DNA from: Martinezella hainanensis
Lineage (GTDB): Bacteria > Pseudomonadota > Alphaproteobacteria > Rhizobiales > Rhizobiaceae
NCBI RefSeq assembly: GCF_900094555.1
Contig: NZ_FMAC01000002.1
Location: 372,001-436,000, forward strand
Direction of reading: 5' to 3'
DNA length: 64,000 nt
Part shown: positions 55,411 to 63,620 of the stretch, one piece after another
How positions within the stretch are numbered: position 1 is the first letter of the stretch
How the letters are laid out: each line of letters begins with the position of its first letter
Program-made: the position numbers and the translations under genes
The notes under the pieces: generated by a model
Told to the model about the DNA's origin: nothing
The model's input: the letters and a program-made list of their open reading frames with translations, nothing else
The model's database searches: none

Positions 55411-56831
55411 CCACGTTTGATGCCGAAGATGGCAATCCGGCGGAGCAGAAGAAAAGCAAGCTGCTCGAGCAGATGCGCCGCGTCGGCGAATCTTCCGGCC
55501 GCAATCGAACCGAACGGCTCAACCGACAGCCGCAGGCACAGTCGCGTCAGGCTCCGCGTTTCGAGGATCTGCCTGAATATAAGCGCGTCGCAACGCAACG
55601 CATGGCGGGCGAACTGCTCGGTGTTGCCAATCCCTTCTACCGGTCACACGATGCAGCGGCAGGCGCGACGACGCGCATTGGCGGGCGCGAGTTCGTCAAT
55701 TTTGCTTCCTATGACTATCTCGCGACCAATACCGACCCGCATGTTGCCACACGTGCCAAAGAGGCGATCGATCGCTTCGGAATCTCGGCTTCGGCAAGCC
55801 GGCTGGTTGCAGGAGAGCGACCTGATCATGTCGAGCTCGAGCGTGGGCTCGCCGCGGTCTATGGCGTCGATGCCGCCGTCTGCTTCGTCAGCGGCTACCT
55901 GACCAATGTCACTGCGATCGGCTGCCTGATGGGGCCGCAGGATCTCGTGATCCACGACGAATTCATTCATAACAGTGCGCTTGCCGGGATCAAGCTTTCC
56001 GGCGCGGCGCGCCGGCTGTTCCAGCATAACGATGTCGACAGCCTCGAAAATATCCTGAAGACGCTGTCATCGGATTTCCGGCGCATCCTCGTCATCGTCG
56101 AAGGCATCTATTCGATGGATGGCGATATCGCCGATCTGCCAGCTCTTCTGGAATTGAAGGCGCGCTACGGTTTCTGGCTGATGGTCGACGAGGCGCATGC
56201 GCTCGGCATTCTCGGAAAAACGGGCCGCGGCACCTTCGAGCATTTCGATCTCGACCCGCGTGATGTCGATATCTGGATGGGCACGTTGTCAAAGACCACG
56301 TCGAGCTGCGGCGGCTACATCGCCGGCAGCAGCGCCCTTGCCGATATTCTGAAAGCGGAGGCCGGCGGTTTCGTCTATAGCGTCGGCCTTTCGCCCGTTC
56401 TCGCCGCCGCCGCTATCGCTGGCCTCGATATCCTCAAGTCCGAGCCGAAGCGAACCGAGCGGCTCAGGCGTAACGGTCATCTGTTCCTCAAAGAAGCGAA
56501 GGCTGCGGGTCTCGATACCGGCCTCAGCATGGGCCACTCGGTCGTGCCCGTCATCGTCGGTGATTCGCTTCGTGCGGCGCAGCTTTCGAACGACCTACTC
56601 GCCGAAGGCATCAATGTGCTGCCTATCATCCATCCGGCGGTGCCGGAGGGTATGGCTCGCCTTCGTTTCTTCATCACCTGTAATCACACCGAGGAGCAGA
56701 TCCGGCGTGCGGTCGCGCTCACGGCCGAAAAACTCAAGAGCTTGAAGGACCGCAATTTCGGTCTTGCCTCGCTGGATATGGACAAGATGATGCAGTTGCT
56801 GCCCCTGGCTCAGGCCCCAGGCAGCTCGTAA
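55407..56831 (+). CDS. rkpG: RkpG: alpha-oxoamine-synthase-type PLP acyltransferase
   Basis: A 474-residue fold-type I PLP enzyme of the AOS family (KBL, ALAS, BioF, serine palmitoyltransferase). About 70 extra residues at the N-terminus, then DYLATNTDPHV, SASASRLVAGERPDH, MVDEAHALGILGKTGRG and the PLP Lys296 in GTLSKTTSSCGGY. AOS enzymes join an amino acid with an acyl-CoA or acyl-ACP and release CO2. With the ACP-ending RkpA just upstream (GTGA overlap) and the reductase RkpH downstream, an acyl-ACP substrate is likely. Amino acid unknown. Confidence 0.92.
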   Translation: MTTFDAEDGNPAEQKKSKLLEQMRRVGESSGRNRTERLNRQPQAQSRQAPRFEDLPEYKRVATQRMAGELLGVANPFYRSHDAAAGATTRIGGREFVNFASYDYLATNTDPHVATRAKEAIDRFGISASASRLVAGERPDHVELERGLAAVYGVDAAVCFVSGYLTNVTAIGCLMGPQDLVIHDEFIHNSALAGIKLSGAARRLFQHNDVDSLENILKTLSSDFRRILVIVEGIYSMDGDIADLPALLELKARYGFWLMVDEAHALGILGKTGRGTFEHFDLDPRDVDIWMGTLSKTTSSCGGYIAGSSALADILKAEAGGFVYSVGLSPVLAAAAIAGLDILKSEPKRTERLRRNGHLFLKEAKAAGLDTGLSMGHSVVPVIVGDSLRAAQLSNDLLAEGINVLPIIHPAVPEGMARLRFFITCNHTEEQIRRAVALTAEKLKSLKDRNFGLASLDMDKMMQLLPLAQAPGSS

Positions 56832-56850
56832 GTTCGGGGGCGATCGTCTC

Positions 56851-57705
56851 ATGCACGTTATCGTCACGGGAGGTTCAAGCGGAATTGGTCTGGCGGTAGC
56901 GAAGCTTTATGCGGCCAGAGGCGCTCGGGTTTCTCTTCTTGCTCGCGATATGGGGCGCCTCGAAGCGGCACGTGCCCAGATCGCAGCGCTTCCCGGTGTC
57001 GATGGTGCCTTTATCCGGACGGCTGCCGTTGATGTAGGCTCGGCCGGTCAGACCATGGAGGCGGTAAAGCTTTGCGAAGCGTCCTTCGGTCCTTGCGATA
57101 TCCTCATAGCCTCCGCCGGTATCGTCGAGCCCTGTGCCTTCGATGCAATGCCGGAATCGGTTTTCGATGAGCAGATCTCCATCAATGTCCTCGGGACGGC
57201 CAATGCAGTTCGCTCTGTTTATAAGGGCATGAAGAGCCGGCGTGACGGCCGGATCATGATGATCTCTTCGGGCGCGGCCTTGATCGGTATCTTCGGCTAT
57301 ACCGCCTATTGCGCGTCCAAATCGGCGTTGGAGGGTTTTGCCGAGGCTTTGAGTGCTGAGGCTGGTGCTTCGGGGGTAAAGATTTCCATTTGCTTCCCAC
57401 CCGATACGATGACGCCGCAATATCGTCGGGAAATCTCCCTCAGACCTCGCGAAGCGGAAATATTGATGGGGTCCGTCAAACCGTGGAGTGCGGAGGCGGT
57501 CGCGGCAAAAATTGTCCACGGCCTGGATCGCGGCAAACAAAGAATCCACTTCGGATTTTCGCTGACGGCGCTTGCATTTTTCGGCCCACTGATAAAACCG
57601 CCGCTGCTATGGTGGTTTTCGCGCAAGACGCGAAAAATATTTGGTGAGGAGGGGGATCTTGGTCTTGCCGATACCGCCGAGCAAGGCTTTGATAGTGATA
57701 AGTAA
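56851..57705 (+). CDS. rkpH: RkpH: short-chain dehydrogenase, ketosphinganine-reductase-like
   Basis: A 284-residue SDR. TGGSSGIG cofactor motif, ASAGIVEP, catalytic Ser in MISSGAA and the YCASK pair. The C-terminus holds a hydrophobic segment followed by basic residues (LTALAFFGPLIKPPLLWWFSRKTRK in two parts), as in 3-ketodihydrosphingosine reductase, so it probably sits at the membrane face. It follows rkpG by 19 bases. It likely reduces the beta-keto group made by RkpG. Confidence 0.9.
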   Translation: MHVIVTGGSSGIGLAVAKLYAARGARVSLLARDMGRLEAARAQIAALPGVDGAFIRTAAVDVGSAGQTMEAVKLCEASFGPCDILIASAGIVEPCAFDAMPESVFDEQISINVLGTANAVRSVYKGMKSRRDGRIMMISSGAALIGIFGYTAYCASKSALEGFAEALSAEAGASGVKISICFPPDTMTPQYRREISLRPREAEILMGSVKPWSAEAVAAKIVHGLDRGKQRIHFGFSLTALAFFGPLIKPPLLWWFSRKTRKIFGEEGDLGLADTAEQGFDSDK

Positions 57706-57821
57706 TACGAAACAACTACCGGTGTTGCGCTGTCGGTGAAACACGTGCAAGAGAAGGTAAGTCAGGCAATTGGCGGCCCGTTCCTCGCGGATATGAAAAA
57801 TGCTGCGAAGGCGGCGGGCAT

Positions 57822-59414
57822 TTGGATGGCGCAATCTTGAAGCTTCATGATTTTCCAGTTCTTTTGACGCTTGCCTGCTTCGCGTTTTCCTGCGTCATCG
57901 TCCTGCTGACGGATCCTTTCGCCATGCCGGCGACCATCACCGCCGAGAATCGCCCGAAAAGAAGCTGGCGGCGGGTGGCCTGCGACTGGGCGGCAAGGAT
58001 TCCGGTCATCATATTGATCTATGTCGCCTTCTTCGCCATTTCCTGGCGCCCGCTCTACAGCACGCAGGCCGTCATCAGCTTCTTTGTCATCTTCACGGGC
58101 ATATCGAGGGCGAAGTTCGAGTTTATCCGTGAGCCTCTGGTTTTTTCGGACATCGCGCTCGTCGTGGACGTCTTCAAATACAAGGAGATCTTCTACGCGA
58201 CCTCGCTAAACATCGTCTTCTGGATCATCGCCTTCGCTTATGTTTTCGGCCTCAGCGGCCTCTACATGTATCTTGAGCCATCGGTTTTGCCGGCGTCGAA
58301 CCAATTGCTATGGGTCCTGCTGATGTTGGTTGTCGCCTTCGCGCCATGGCTTGCTTTGTTCAGCAGGGTCGTCAGCGAACCGGTCTGCCGTTTCACACAG
58401 AAGTTTCTCGGCAAGGTTGACGTTAAGATCGATACGGTGCGCTTCGGTACCTTCGCCTCGGTCGTCTTTCATTTCGTCATCTGGGTCGGTGTCCGGCGCG
58501 AGGCGATCGTCGCGGAATTGTCCGGGCGCTTCATGTCGGCGCTTCAAGAGCTTTGGGAGCATGGTGAAGACGAACCGCTCATCGTCGTCTGGCAATCCGA
58601 ATCCTTCATCGATTTGAGACATTTCGGCGTCGACAATATCAAGTTGCCCAATCTCGACCGTCTGCGCGAGCAGGCCGCGCAATGGGGCCGCATGACCAGC
58701 GTCTTCGAGGGCGGCTATACGCTGCGGACCGAATTTGCAGTGCTGAGCGGGCTACTGCCCGAAAATGTGCATATCGATGCCAGCTACCCCTATCTGCGCG
58801 CCAGTCACTACAAGGATGTGGTCTGGCCGGCTCGGCTCAAGAAGGCGGGCTGGAAGACGCAGTTCATCCATCCCTACGACAAGACGTTCTTCCTCCGTCA
58901 CAAGGCCTTGCCGCAGCTTGGCTTCGACCGGATGATGATGCTGGACGAGTTCGATCACAATCCTGAGCGCGATGGCCCTTATGTCAGCGACCTCTCGCTG
59001 ACGAAGAGCGTAATTCGGACGATCGACGACGATGGCACGGGCAAGAATTTCCTCTTTGTCGCATCCATGGCGAATCACGGCCCCTGGGAGCCGGGCCGCT
59101 GCGGCGACCTCGTCAATCCGGTGGATATCTATGGCGAGCTCCTGATGCGCGCCGATCACGCGCTCGGCAATCTCGCCCATCACCTCGATAGGCTGGACCG
59201 TCCGGTTTGGCTGCTTTTCTATGGTGATCATGCGCCCTTGCTGAAGGCCTTTGCCGATCCGTTCCCAGATCCGCGCACCGATTACATCATCGTTCCGCTT
59301 GGACGAGCGCGCGCCCATTCGCAAAAGCCGCAGCCGTCGCAGGAAGAGGCCCCCTGGAACCTGTTCGGTACATTGTTGCACTATGCGGGCCTTGCCACCG
59401 AGGTTCCGGAGTGA
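57822..59414 (+). CDS. rkpI: RkpI: membrane sulfatase/LTA-synthase-fold protein
   Basis: A 530-residue protein with about four to five membrane helices (10-190) and a periplasmic alkaline-phosphatase-fold domain (about 245-520). Metal and nucleophile motifs: WQSESFIDLRH, EGGYTLRTEFAVLSG with the Thr nucleophile, SMANHGPWEP and FYGDHAPLL. It should transfer or remove a phospho- or sulfo-group on a lipid or glycan, as LtaS does with glycerol phosphate. The start codon is unclear: TTG 57822 is the earliest in frame and TTG 57834 also fits. Its stop overlaps rkpJ. Confidence 0.87.
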   Translation: MDGAILKLHDFPVLLTLACFAFSCVIVLLTDPFAMPATITAENRPKRSWRRVACDWAARIPVIILIYVAFFAISWRPLYSTQAVISFFVIFTGISRAKFEFIREPLVFSDIALVVDVFKYKEIFYATSLNIVFWIIAFAYVFGLSGLYMYLEPSVLPASNQLLWVLLMLVVAFAPWLALFSRVVSEPVCRFTQKFLGKVDVKIDTVRFGTFASVVFHFVIWVGVRREAIVAELSGRFMSALQELWEHGEDEPLIVVWQSESFIDLRHFGVDNIKLPNLDRLREQAAQWGRMTSVFEGGYTLRTEFAVLSGLLPENVHIDASYPYLRASHYKDVVWPARLKKAGWKTQFIHPYDKTFFLRHKALPQLGFDRMMMLDEFDHNPERDGPYVSDLSLTKSVIRTIDDDGTGKNFLFVASMANHGPWEPGRCGDLVNPVDIYGELLMRADHALGNLAHHLDRLDRPVWLLFYGDHAPLLKAFADPFPDPRTDYIIVPLGRARAHSQKPQPSQEEAPWNLFGTLLHYAGLATEVPE

Positions 59415-60706
59415 TGCCCAGCGGGGAGGGCACTGCCCCCGCGCGCGTCTTCCTGTTCCTGCAGGGGCCATCCTCGCCGTTGTTCGTCGAGATCGCCAGG
59501 ATCCTGGAAATGGCCGGCAGCCGTTGCATCCGCATTAACCTGAATGCCGGGGACTGGATTTCCTGGCGCTGGCGCGGCGCCTCCAATTATCGCGGCGATC
59601 TTGCCGGATGGCGCACCCATGTGAGGCAGCGAATCGAGGCCGAGAACGTCACCGACCTGATCCTGCACGGCGAGGAGCGCCCCTATCATCAGGTCGCCAT
59701 CGAGGAGGCTCGGCGCGCTGGCGTTACAGTCAATGTCGTCGAGATGGGATATTTGCGGCCGGACTGGGTGACACTCGAGCGAGACGGCCTCTCCTCCAAT
59801 TCGCATTTTCCGGTCGATCCGGACCATATATTGACGGCGGCGTCCAAGCTGCCGGAACCGGATTGGAAACGCCGCTACAGCCAGACTTTCCTGGCGGAAG
59901 CACTTTACGATCTCGCCTATTATCTCCCGACCGTCTTTCTGTGGTTTCTCTATCCCGGCTATCGGCGGCACGGGCTTTACCATCCCTTGATGGAATATGC
60001 CGGCTGGCTGAGGAAACTTCCTTCCAGCGGCAGGAGGGCACGAGAGGCAGAGGGTGTGATCGAGGATCTGATTGCCGGCGGCAAACGATTCTTTGTCTAT
60101 CCGTTGCAGCTTCAGACCGATTTTCAGTTGCGAGCGCACTCGCCCTTTCATCAGCAGCAGGACGCTACTCGGCTGATTCTCCGTTCCTTCGCGGAGAATG
60201 CTACGCCCGACGCGCATCTCGTCCTCAAGCTCCATCCGCTCGACAACGGGCTCGTGGATTGGCGGGCCTATGTTGATCGCATCGGCGCCTCATGCGGATT
60301 GTCGCCTCGCATCCATCTGATCGATGGTGGCAGTCTCGATCGGTTGATTGCCGCCAGCCAGGGCATGGTGACGGTCAACTCGACTGCGGCGCTTTCCGCG
60401 CTGCAGGCGGGGAAACCTGTCAAAGCGCTGGGGGCTGCGATCTACGATATCGATGGACTGAGCGATCAGGGCGGCCTGGATCGATTCTGGCTGGAGCCGA
60501 TGCCGCCGTCGCCGGCGCTGCGCGACGCATTCTTTCGTCTGCTGGCCGCGGCCGTACAGGTGCGCGGCAACTTCTGCTCCGGGGAGGGCGCGCGCGCCGC
60601 CGCCGCGCAGATCGCCGACAGACTATTGTCACGGACGGTCAATCTGCCTGACGCCTACATCGACCCGCCGCTGCGGCGGCGGCCGATAAAGCTTCATGTG
60701 CCGTAA
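59414..60706 (+). CDS. rkpJ: RkpJ: KpsS/LipA-like capsule biosynthesis protein
   Basis: A 430-residue cytoplasmic protein of the Capsule_synth family (KpsC/KpsS/LipA). Motifs: VLKLHPLDNG and VTVNSTAALSALQAGKPVKALG, both diagnostic, and FVYPLQLQTDFQLRAHSPF. KpsS and KpsC add the beta-Kdo linker to lipid phosphatidylglycerol before capsule chains are built; single-domain length fits KpsS. ATG 59414 overlaps the rkpI stop as TGATG. Last gene of the arm; no terminator was seen. Confidence 0.9.
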   Translation: MPSGEGTAPARVFLFLQGPSSPLFVEIARILEMAGSRCIRINLNAGDWISWRWRGASNYRGDLAGWRTHVRQRIEAENVTDLILHGEERPYHQVAIEEARRAGVTVNVVEMGYLRPDWVTLERDGLSSNSHFPVDPDHILTAASKLPEPDWKRRYSQTFLAEALYDLAYYLPTVFLWFLYPGYRRHGLYHPLMEYAGWLRKLPSSGRRAREAEGVIEDLIAGGKRFFVYPLQLQTDFQLRAHSPFHQQQDATRLILRSFAENATPDAHLVLKLHPLDNGLVDWRAYVDRIGASCGLSPRIHLIDGGSLDRLIAASQGMVTVNSTAALSALQAGKPVKALGAAIYDIDGLSDQGGLDRFWLEPMPPSPALRDAFFRLLAAAVQVRGNFCSGEGARAAAAQIADRLLSRTVNLPDAYIDPPLRRRPIKLHVP

Positions 60707-60864
60707 CGATGATGCAATGTAATGGAAGAAGAATTGGTAGCGCTGCGAGGTCTTCAGGCTGAAATTGACAATGCGGTCCCTTACATGTGCACTGACGCGG
60801 AACTCAGCGCGGCGATTCGACACTGGGAATGAATGTGAATAACGGTTTGCGGGGAGCAAACGCC

Positions 60865-60978
60865 ATGGATGACAGCAAGATGGAACGATTCATGTTGAAG
60901 GAGCTGCTGATGATTATCGCAGCCCTCGTGCTTGTTTCCGTGGTGCTTCTGGCCGTCATTATTCTCGGCAACTACTGA
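60865..60978 (+). CDS. Small single-helix membrane protein (37 aa)
   Basis: A 37-residue frame with GGGGAG nine bases before ATG 60865. Residues 15-34 form a clear hydrophobic helix of Leu, Val, Ile and Ala after a charged N-terminus (MDDSKMERFMLKELL), the usual shape of small inner-membrane proteins. It lies between rkpJ and tRNA-Val and may or may not belong to the capsule operon. Function unknown. Confidence 0.5.
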   Translation: MDDSKMERFMLKELLMIIAALVLVSVVLLAVIILGNY

Positions 60979-61067
60979 AACGCAGGCGTTGGGCGCGCAG
61001 CATCGCTCATCATGAGCTCAAAGAACCGCCGGCGGCCAACTAAACTGACTATCGAATTTGTGAAGAA

Positions 61068-61143
61068 TGGTGGGCGATGAGAGACTCGAACTCCCGACAT
61101 CCTCGGTGTAAACGAGGCGCTCTACCAACTGAGCTAATCGCCC
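61068..61143 (-). tRNA. tRNA-Val (anticodon TAC)
   Basis: 76 bases with encoded CCA: 7-bp acceptor GGGCGAT/ATCGCCC, D-loop GCTCAGTTGGTAGAGC, anticodon stem CCTCG/CGAGG with loop TTTACAC, and T-loop TTCGAGT. Anticodon TAC reads valine GUA/GUG codons. A TTGCGG-17-TAGATC promoter may lie upstream on the minus strand. Confidence 0.97.
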
Positions 61144-61438
61144 TTCTGCGAAGCGGATCATTGGCCCGTCGCGTTCGGTGGCCGTGATCTATGCGGAACG
61201 ACGACAAACCGCAAGAGTGTTTGTGAAGATTTTTTGATTTTTTTGAATTTTGCACCCCTCCGATCGTGCTCATCCACATGAGCGGGAGTGAGGCTTGCCG
61301 GATCGCCCCTGTGCATATCAGGCGCGGATGAAATGCGTGGAGCGGGAACCTGCCATGCCAAATCGCCGGAGCGGAAAGTTGCGGGCGAGCTTGTCCAAAA
61401 CAATTCGCACTCTGTCATCGATTTGTATTCAAACCTGC
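61144..61438. other. Gap between tRNA-Val and the tRNA-Asp promoter
   Basis: About 295 bases with no gene, repeat or integrase remnant seen. It includes the upstream region of tRNA-Val, with a short T-rich stretch at 61228-61248. Confidence 0.4.
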
Positions 61439-61467
61439 TTGACACCCAAACACGAACCCCGTAGTTA
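61439..61467 (+). promoter_or_regulatory. Promoter of the tRNA-Asp pair
   Basis: TTGACA (61439-61444), 17 bases, TAGTTA (61462-61467), 68 bases before the first tRNA-Asp. Confidence 0.65.
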
Positions 61468-61534
61468 GCCGCTCATCGAACGGCGAGGGCCGCTTTGATG
61501 GGTGCGGAAGCATCTGGAATGCTTGAAATGAAAT

Positions 61535-61611
61535 GCGGGTGTAGCTCAGTCGGTTAGAGTGCCGGCCTGTCACGCCGGAGGTCGCGGGTTCGAGCCCCGT
61601 CACTCGCGCCA
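61535..61611 (+). tRNA. tRNA-Asp (anticodon GTC), copy 1
   Basis: 77 bases with encoded CCA: acceptor GCGGGTG/CACTCGC with one G-T pair, discriminator G, anticodon loop CTGTCAC giving GTC, T-loop TTCGAGC. Identical to copy 2. Confidence 0.97.
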
Positions 61612-61659
61612 TTTCAAGGCAAATTTCGGATCTGCACCGGCTGAAAGGCCAAACAATGC

Positions 61660-61736
61660 GCGGGTGTAGCTCAGTCGGTTAGAGTGCCGGCCTGTCACGC
61701 CGGAGGTCGCGGGTTCGAGCCCCGTCACTCGCGCCA
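61660..61736 (+). tRNA. tRNA-Asp (anticodon GTC), copy 2
   Basis: Identical 77-base copy 48 bases after the first, presumably in the same transcript. The spacer sequences differ, so the copies are kept alike by selection or conversion. Confidence 0.97.
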
Positions 61737-61994
61737 TTCTCTCCAAGCCATTACAATCAAACATCAATTTATTGCGATTGCGAAGGAGCCTTTTCGCATC
61801 AGCGCCGATTTGTCGCGTTGCCGTCGCAACACATTGATATCTACCGCTCGATAGTACCCTAACGGACAGATTCAAAAGGCTTGCGCGCGCGCTCCGGCTG
61901 CGCTAACCACGGCTTTGTTGCAACGCTCTTTCGCTTGCTGGGCATTTGCTCAGATGCGCCGCCCCGGCGCTGATCGCAAGCAGGGATGGACATG

Positions 61995-62360
61995 ATGACT
62001 GGACTGCTCAGTTCCTATATTCCGATAGCGATTTTCATTGGTATTGCCTTGGTAATCGGCCTGGCGCTGTTGATCACGCCGTTTGCCGTTGCCTTCAAGG
62101 CGCCTGACTCGGAAAAGCTGTCGGCTTACGAATGCGGCTTCAATGCATTCGATGACGCCCGCATGAAGTTCGATATCCGCTTCTACCTGGTATCGATTCT
62201 CTTCATCATCTTCGACTTGGAAGTCGCCTTCCTATTCCCGTGGGCCGTTTCGTTCGGTGCGATCGGCTGGTTCGGGTTCTGGTCGATGATGGTGTTCCTC
62301 GCGGTGCTGACCATCGGCTTTATTTATGAATGGAAGAAGGGAGCCCTGGAATGGGAGTAG
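61995..62360 (+). CDS. nuoA: NADH-quinone oxidoreductase subunit A
   Basis: A 121-residue subunit with three membrane helices of the complex I membrane arm. [31 protein letters not shown] holds the conserved Cys loop (seen in two parts) near the quinone site. ATG 61995 gives the usual rhizobial length; ATGs at 61986 and 61992 are possible. It overlaps nuoB by ten bases. First gene of the nuo operon. Confidence 0.96.
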   Translation: MTGLLSSYIPIAIFIGIALVIGLALLITPFAVAFKAPDSEKLSAYECGFNAFDDARMKFDIRFYLVSILFIIFDLEVAFLFPWAVSFGAIGWFGFWSMMVFLAVLTIGFIYEWKKGALEWE

Positions 62361-62932
62361 CCCCAAGCAACACGACGCTCGTGGCGCCGCAGCCGAAGGG
62401 GATCATCGATCCCGCAACTGGCAGGCCGGTTGGCAGCAACGATCCGTTCTTCGGCGAGATCAACAACGAGCTCGCCGATAAGGGTTTCCTGGTCACCTCG
62501 ACCGATGAGCTGATCAACTGGGCGCGTACGGGCTCGCTGATGTGGATGACCTTCGGTCTCGCCTGCTGCGCCGTCGAGATGATGCAGGTTTCCATGCCGC
62601 GTTACGACGTTGAGCGCTTCGGTTTTGCGCCGCGCGCTTCGCCGCGCCAGTCCGACGTCATGATTGTCGCCGGCACGCTCACCAACAAGATGGCGCCTGC
62701 GCTCCGCAAGGTCTACGACCAGATGCCCGAGCCGCGTTACGTCATCTCGATGGGCTCCTGTGCCAATGGCGGCGGTTACTATCACTATTCCTACTCCGTC
62801 GTGCGCGGATGCGACCGTGTCGTTCCGATCGACATTTATATTCCGGGCTGTCCTCCCACGGCAGAAGCGCTGCTTTACGGCGTGCTCCTGCTGCAGAAGA
62901 AGATCCGGCGCACCGGCACGATCGAACGGTAA
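62351..62932 (+). CDS. nuoB: NADH-quinone oxidoreductase subunit B
   Basis: A 193-residue subunit carrying iron-sulfur cluster N2: cysteines in [20 protein letters not shown] and [12 protein letters not shown]2 passes electrons to quinone. ATG 62351 fits the family; the start lies inside the end of nuoA, so translation is coupled. Confidence 0.97.
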   Translation: MGVAPSNTTLVAPQPKGIIDPATGRPVGSNDPFFGEINNELADKGFLVTSTDELINWARTGSLMWMTFGLACCAVEMMQVSMPRYDVERFGFAPRASPRQSDVMIVAGTLTNKMAPALRKVYDQMPEPRYVISMGSCANGGGYYHYSYSVVRGCDRVVPIDIYIPGCPPTAEALLYGVLLLQKKIRRTGTIER

Positions 62933-62950
62933 GGCAGGGGACAAGGTATC

Positions 62951-63553
62951 ATGAGTGAAGCCCTGAACGAGCTCGCCGCCTACCTCACGGAAGTTCGCAG
63001 CGCCCTGATCTCCTCGAGCGAGATCAAGTATGGCGAGCTGAACGTGACGACGACGACCGAAAACGTTATCGCCCTTTTGACCTTCCTGCGTGACGACGCC
63101 AAGTGCGGCTTTGTCAACATGACGGATATCTGCGGTGTCGACTGGCCGCAGCGCGCCGAGCGCTTCGACGTCGTCTACCATCTGCTGTCGCCCAAGAAGA
63201 ACCTGCGCATCCGCGTCAAGGTTCCGGTTGGCGAAGATCAGCCTGTTCCTTCCGCCTGTGCCGTCTATCCCGGCGCTGATTGGTTCGAGCGCGAAACCTG
63301 GGACATGTACGGTGTTCTTTTCACCGGCCACCCGGATTTGCGCCGCCTGTTGACGGACTATGGTTTCGAAGGTCATCCGCTGCGCAAGGACTTCCCGACG
63401 ACCGGTTTCGTTGAGGTCCGCTACGACGATGCCGCCAAGCGCGTCGTCTACGAGCCGGTGGAACTGAAGCAGGAATTCCGCAACTTCGACTTCCTGTCGC
63501 CGTGGGAAGGCACCGACTACGTGCTCCCGGGCGACGAGAAGGCGAAGGCCTGA
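62951..63553 (+). CDS. nuoC: NADH-quinone oxidoreductase subunit C
   Basis: A 200-residue 30-kDa subunit of the hydrophilic arm: the family signature [20 protein letters not shown] is present, followed by [13 protein letters not shown]. Separate from nuoD, as is normal in alphaproteobacteria, whereas E. coli has a fusion. Confidence 0.97.
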   Translation: MSEALNELAAYLTEVRSALISSSEIKYGELNVTTTTENVIALLTFLRDDAKCGFVNMTDICGVDWPQRAERFDVVYHLLSPKKNLRIRVKVPVGEDQPVPSACAVYPGADWFERETWDMYGVLFTGHPDLRRLLTDYGFEGHPLRKDFPTTGFVEVRYDDAAKRVVYEPVELKQEFRNFDFLSPWEGTDYVLPGDEKAKA

Positions 63554-63620
63554 TTGTTGGCGTGTGGCGGGCTTCGGCCTGCCATTCTCTGAAATTCTGA
63601 AAACGCGAGCATCGCCGCCA

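Noticed and set aside
60722..60832. 36-codon frame starting MEEELVALRG
   Set aside because: Composition looks protein-like but there is no ribosome-binding site, and conservation cannot be judged.
61068..61736. tRNA genes as borders of a recent integrative element
   Set aside because: No integrase, no repeated tRNA end and no phage gene seen; both tRNA-Asp copies are complete.
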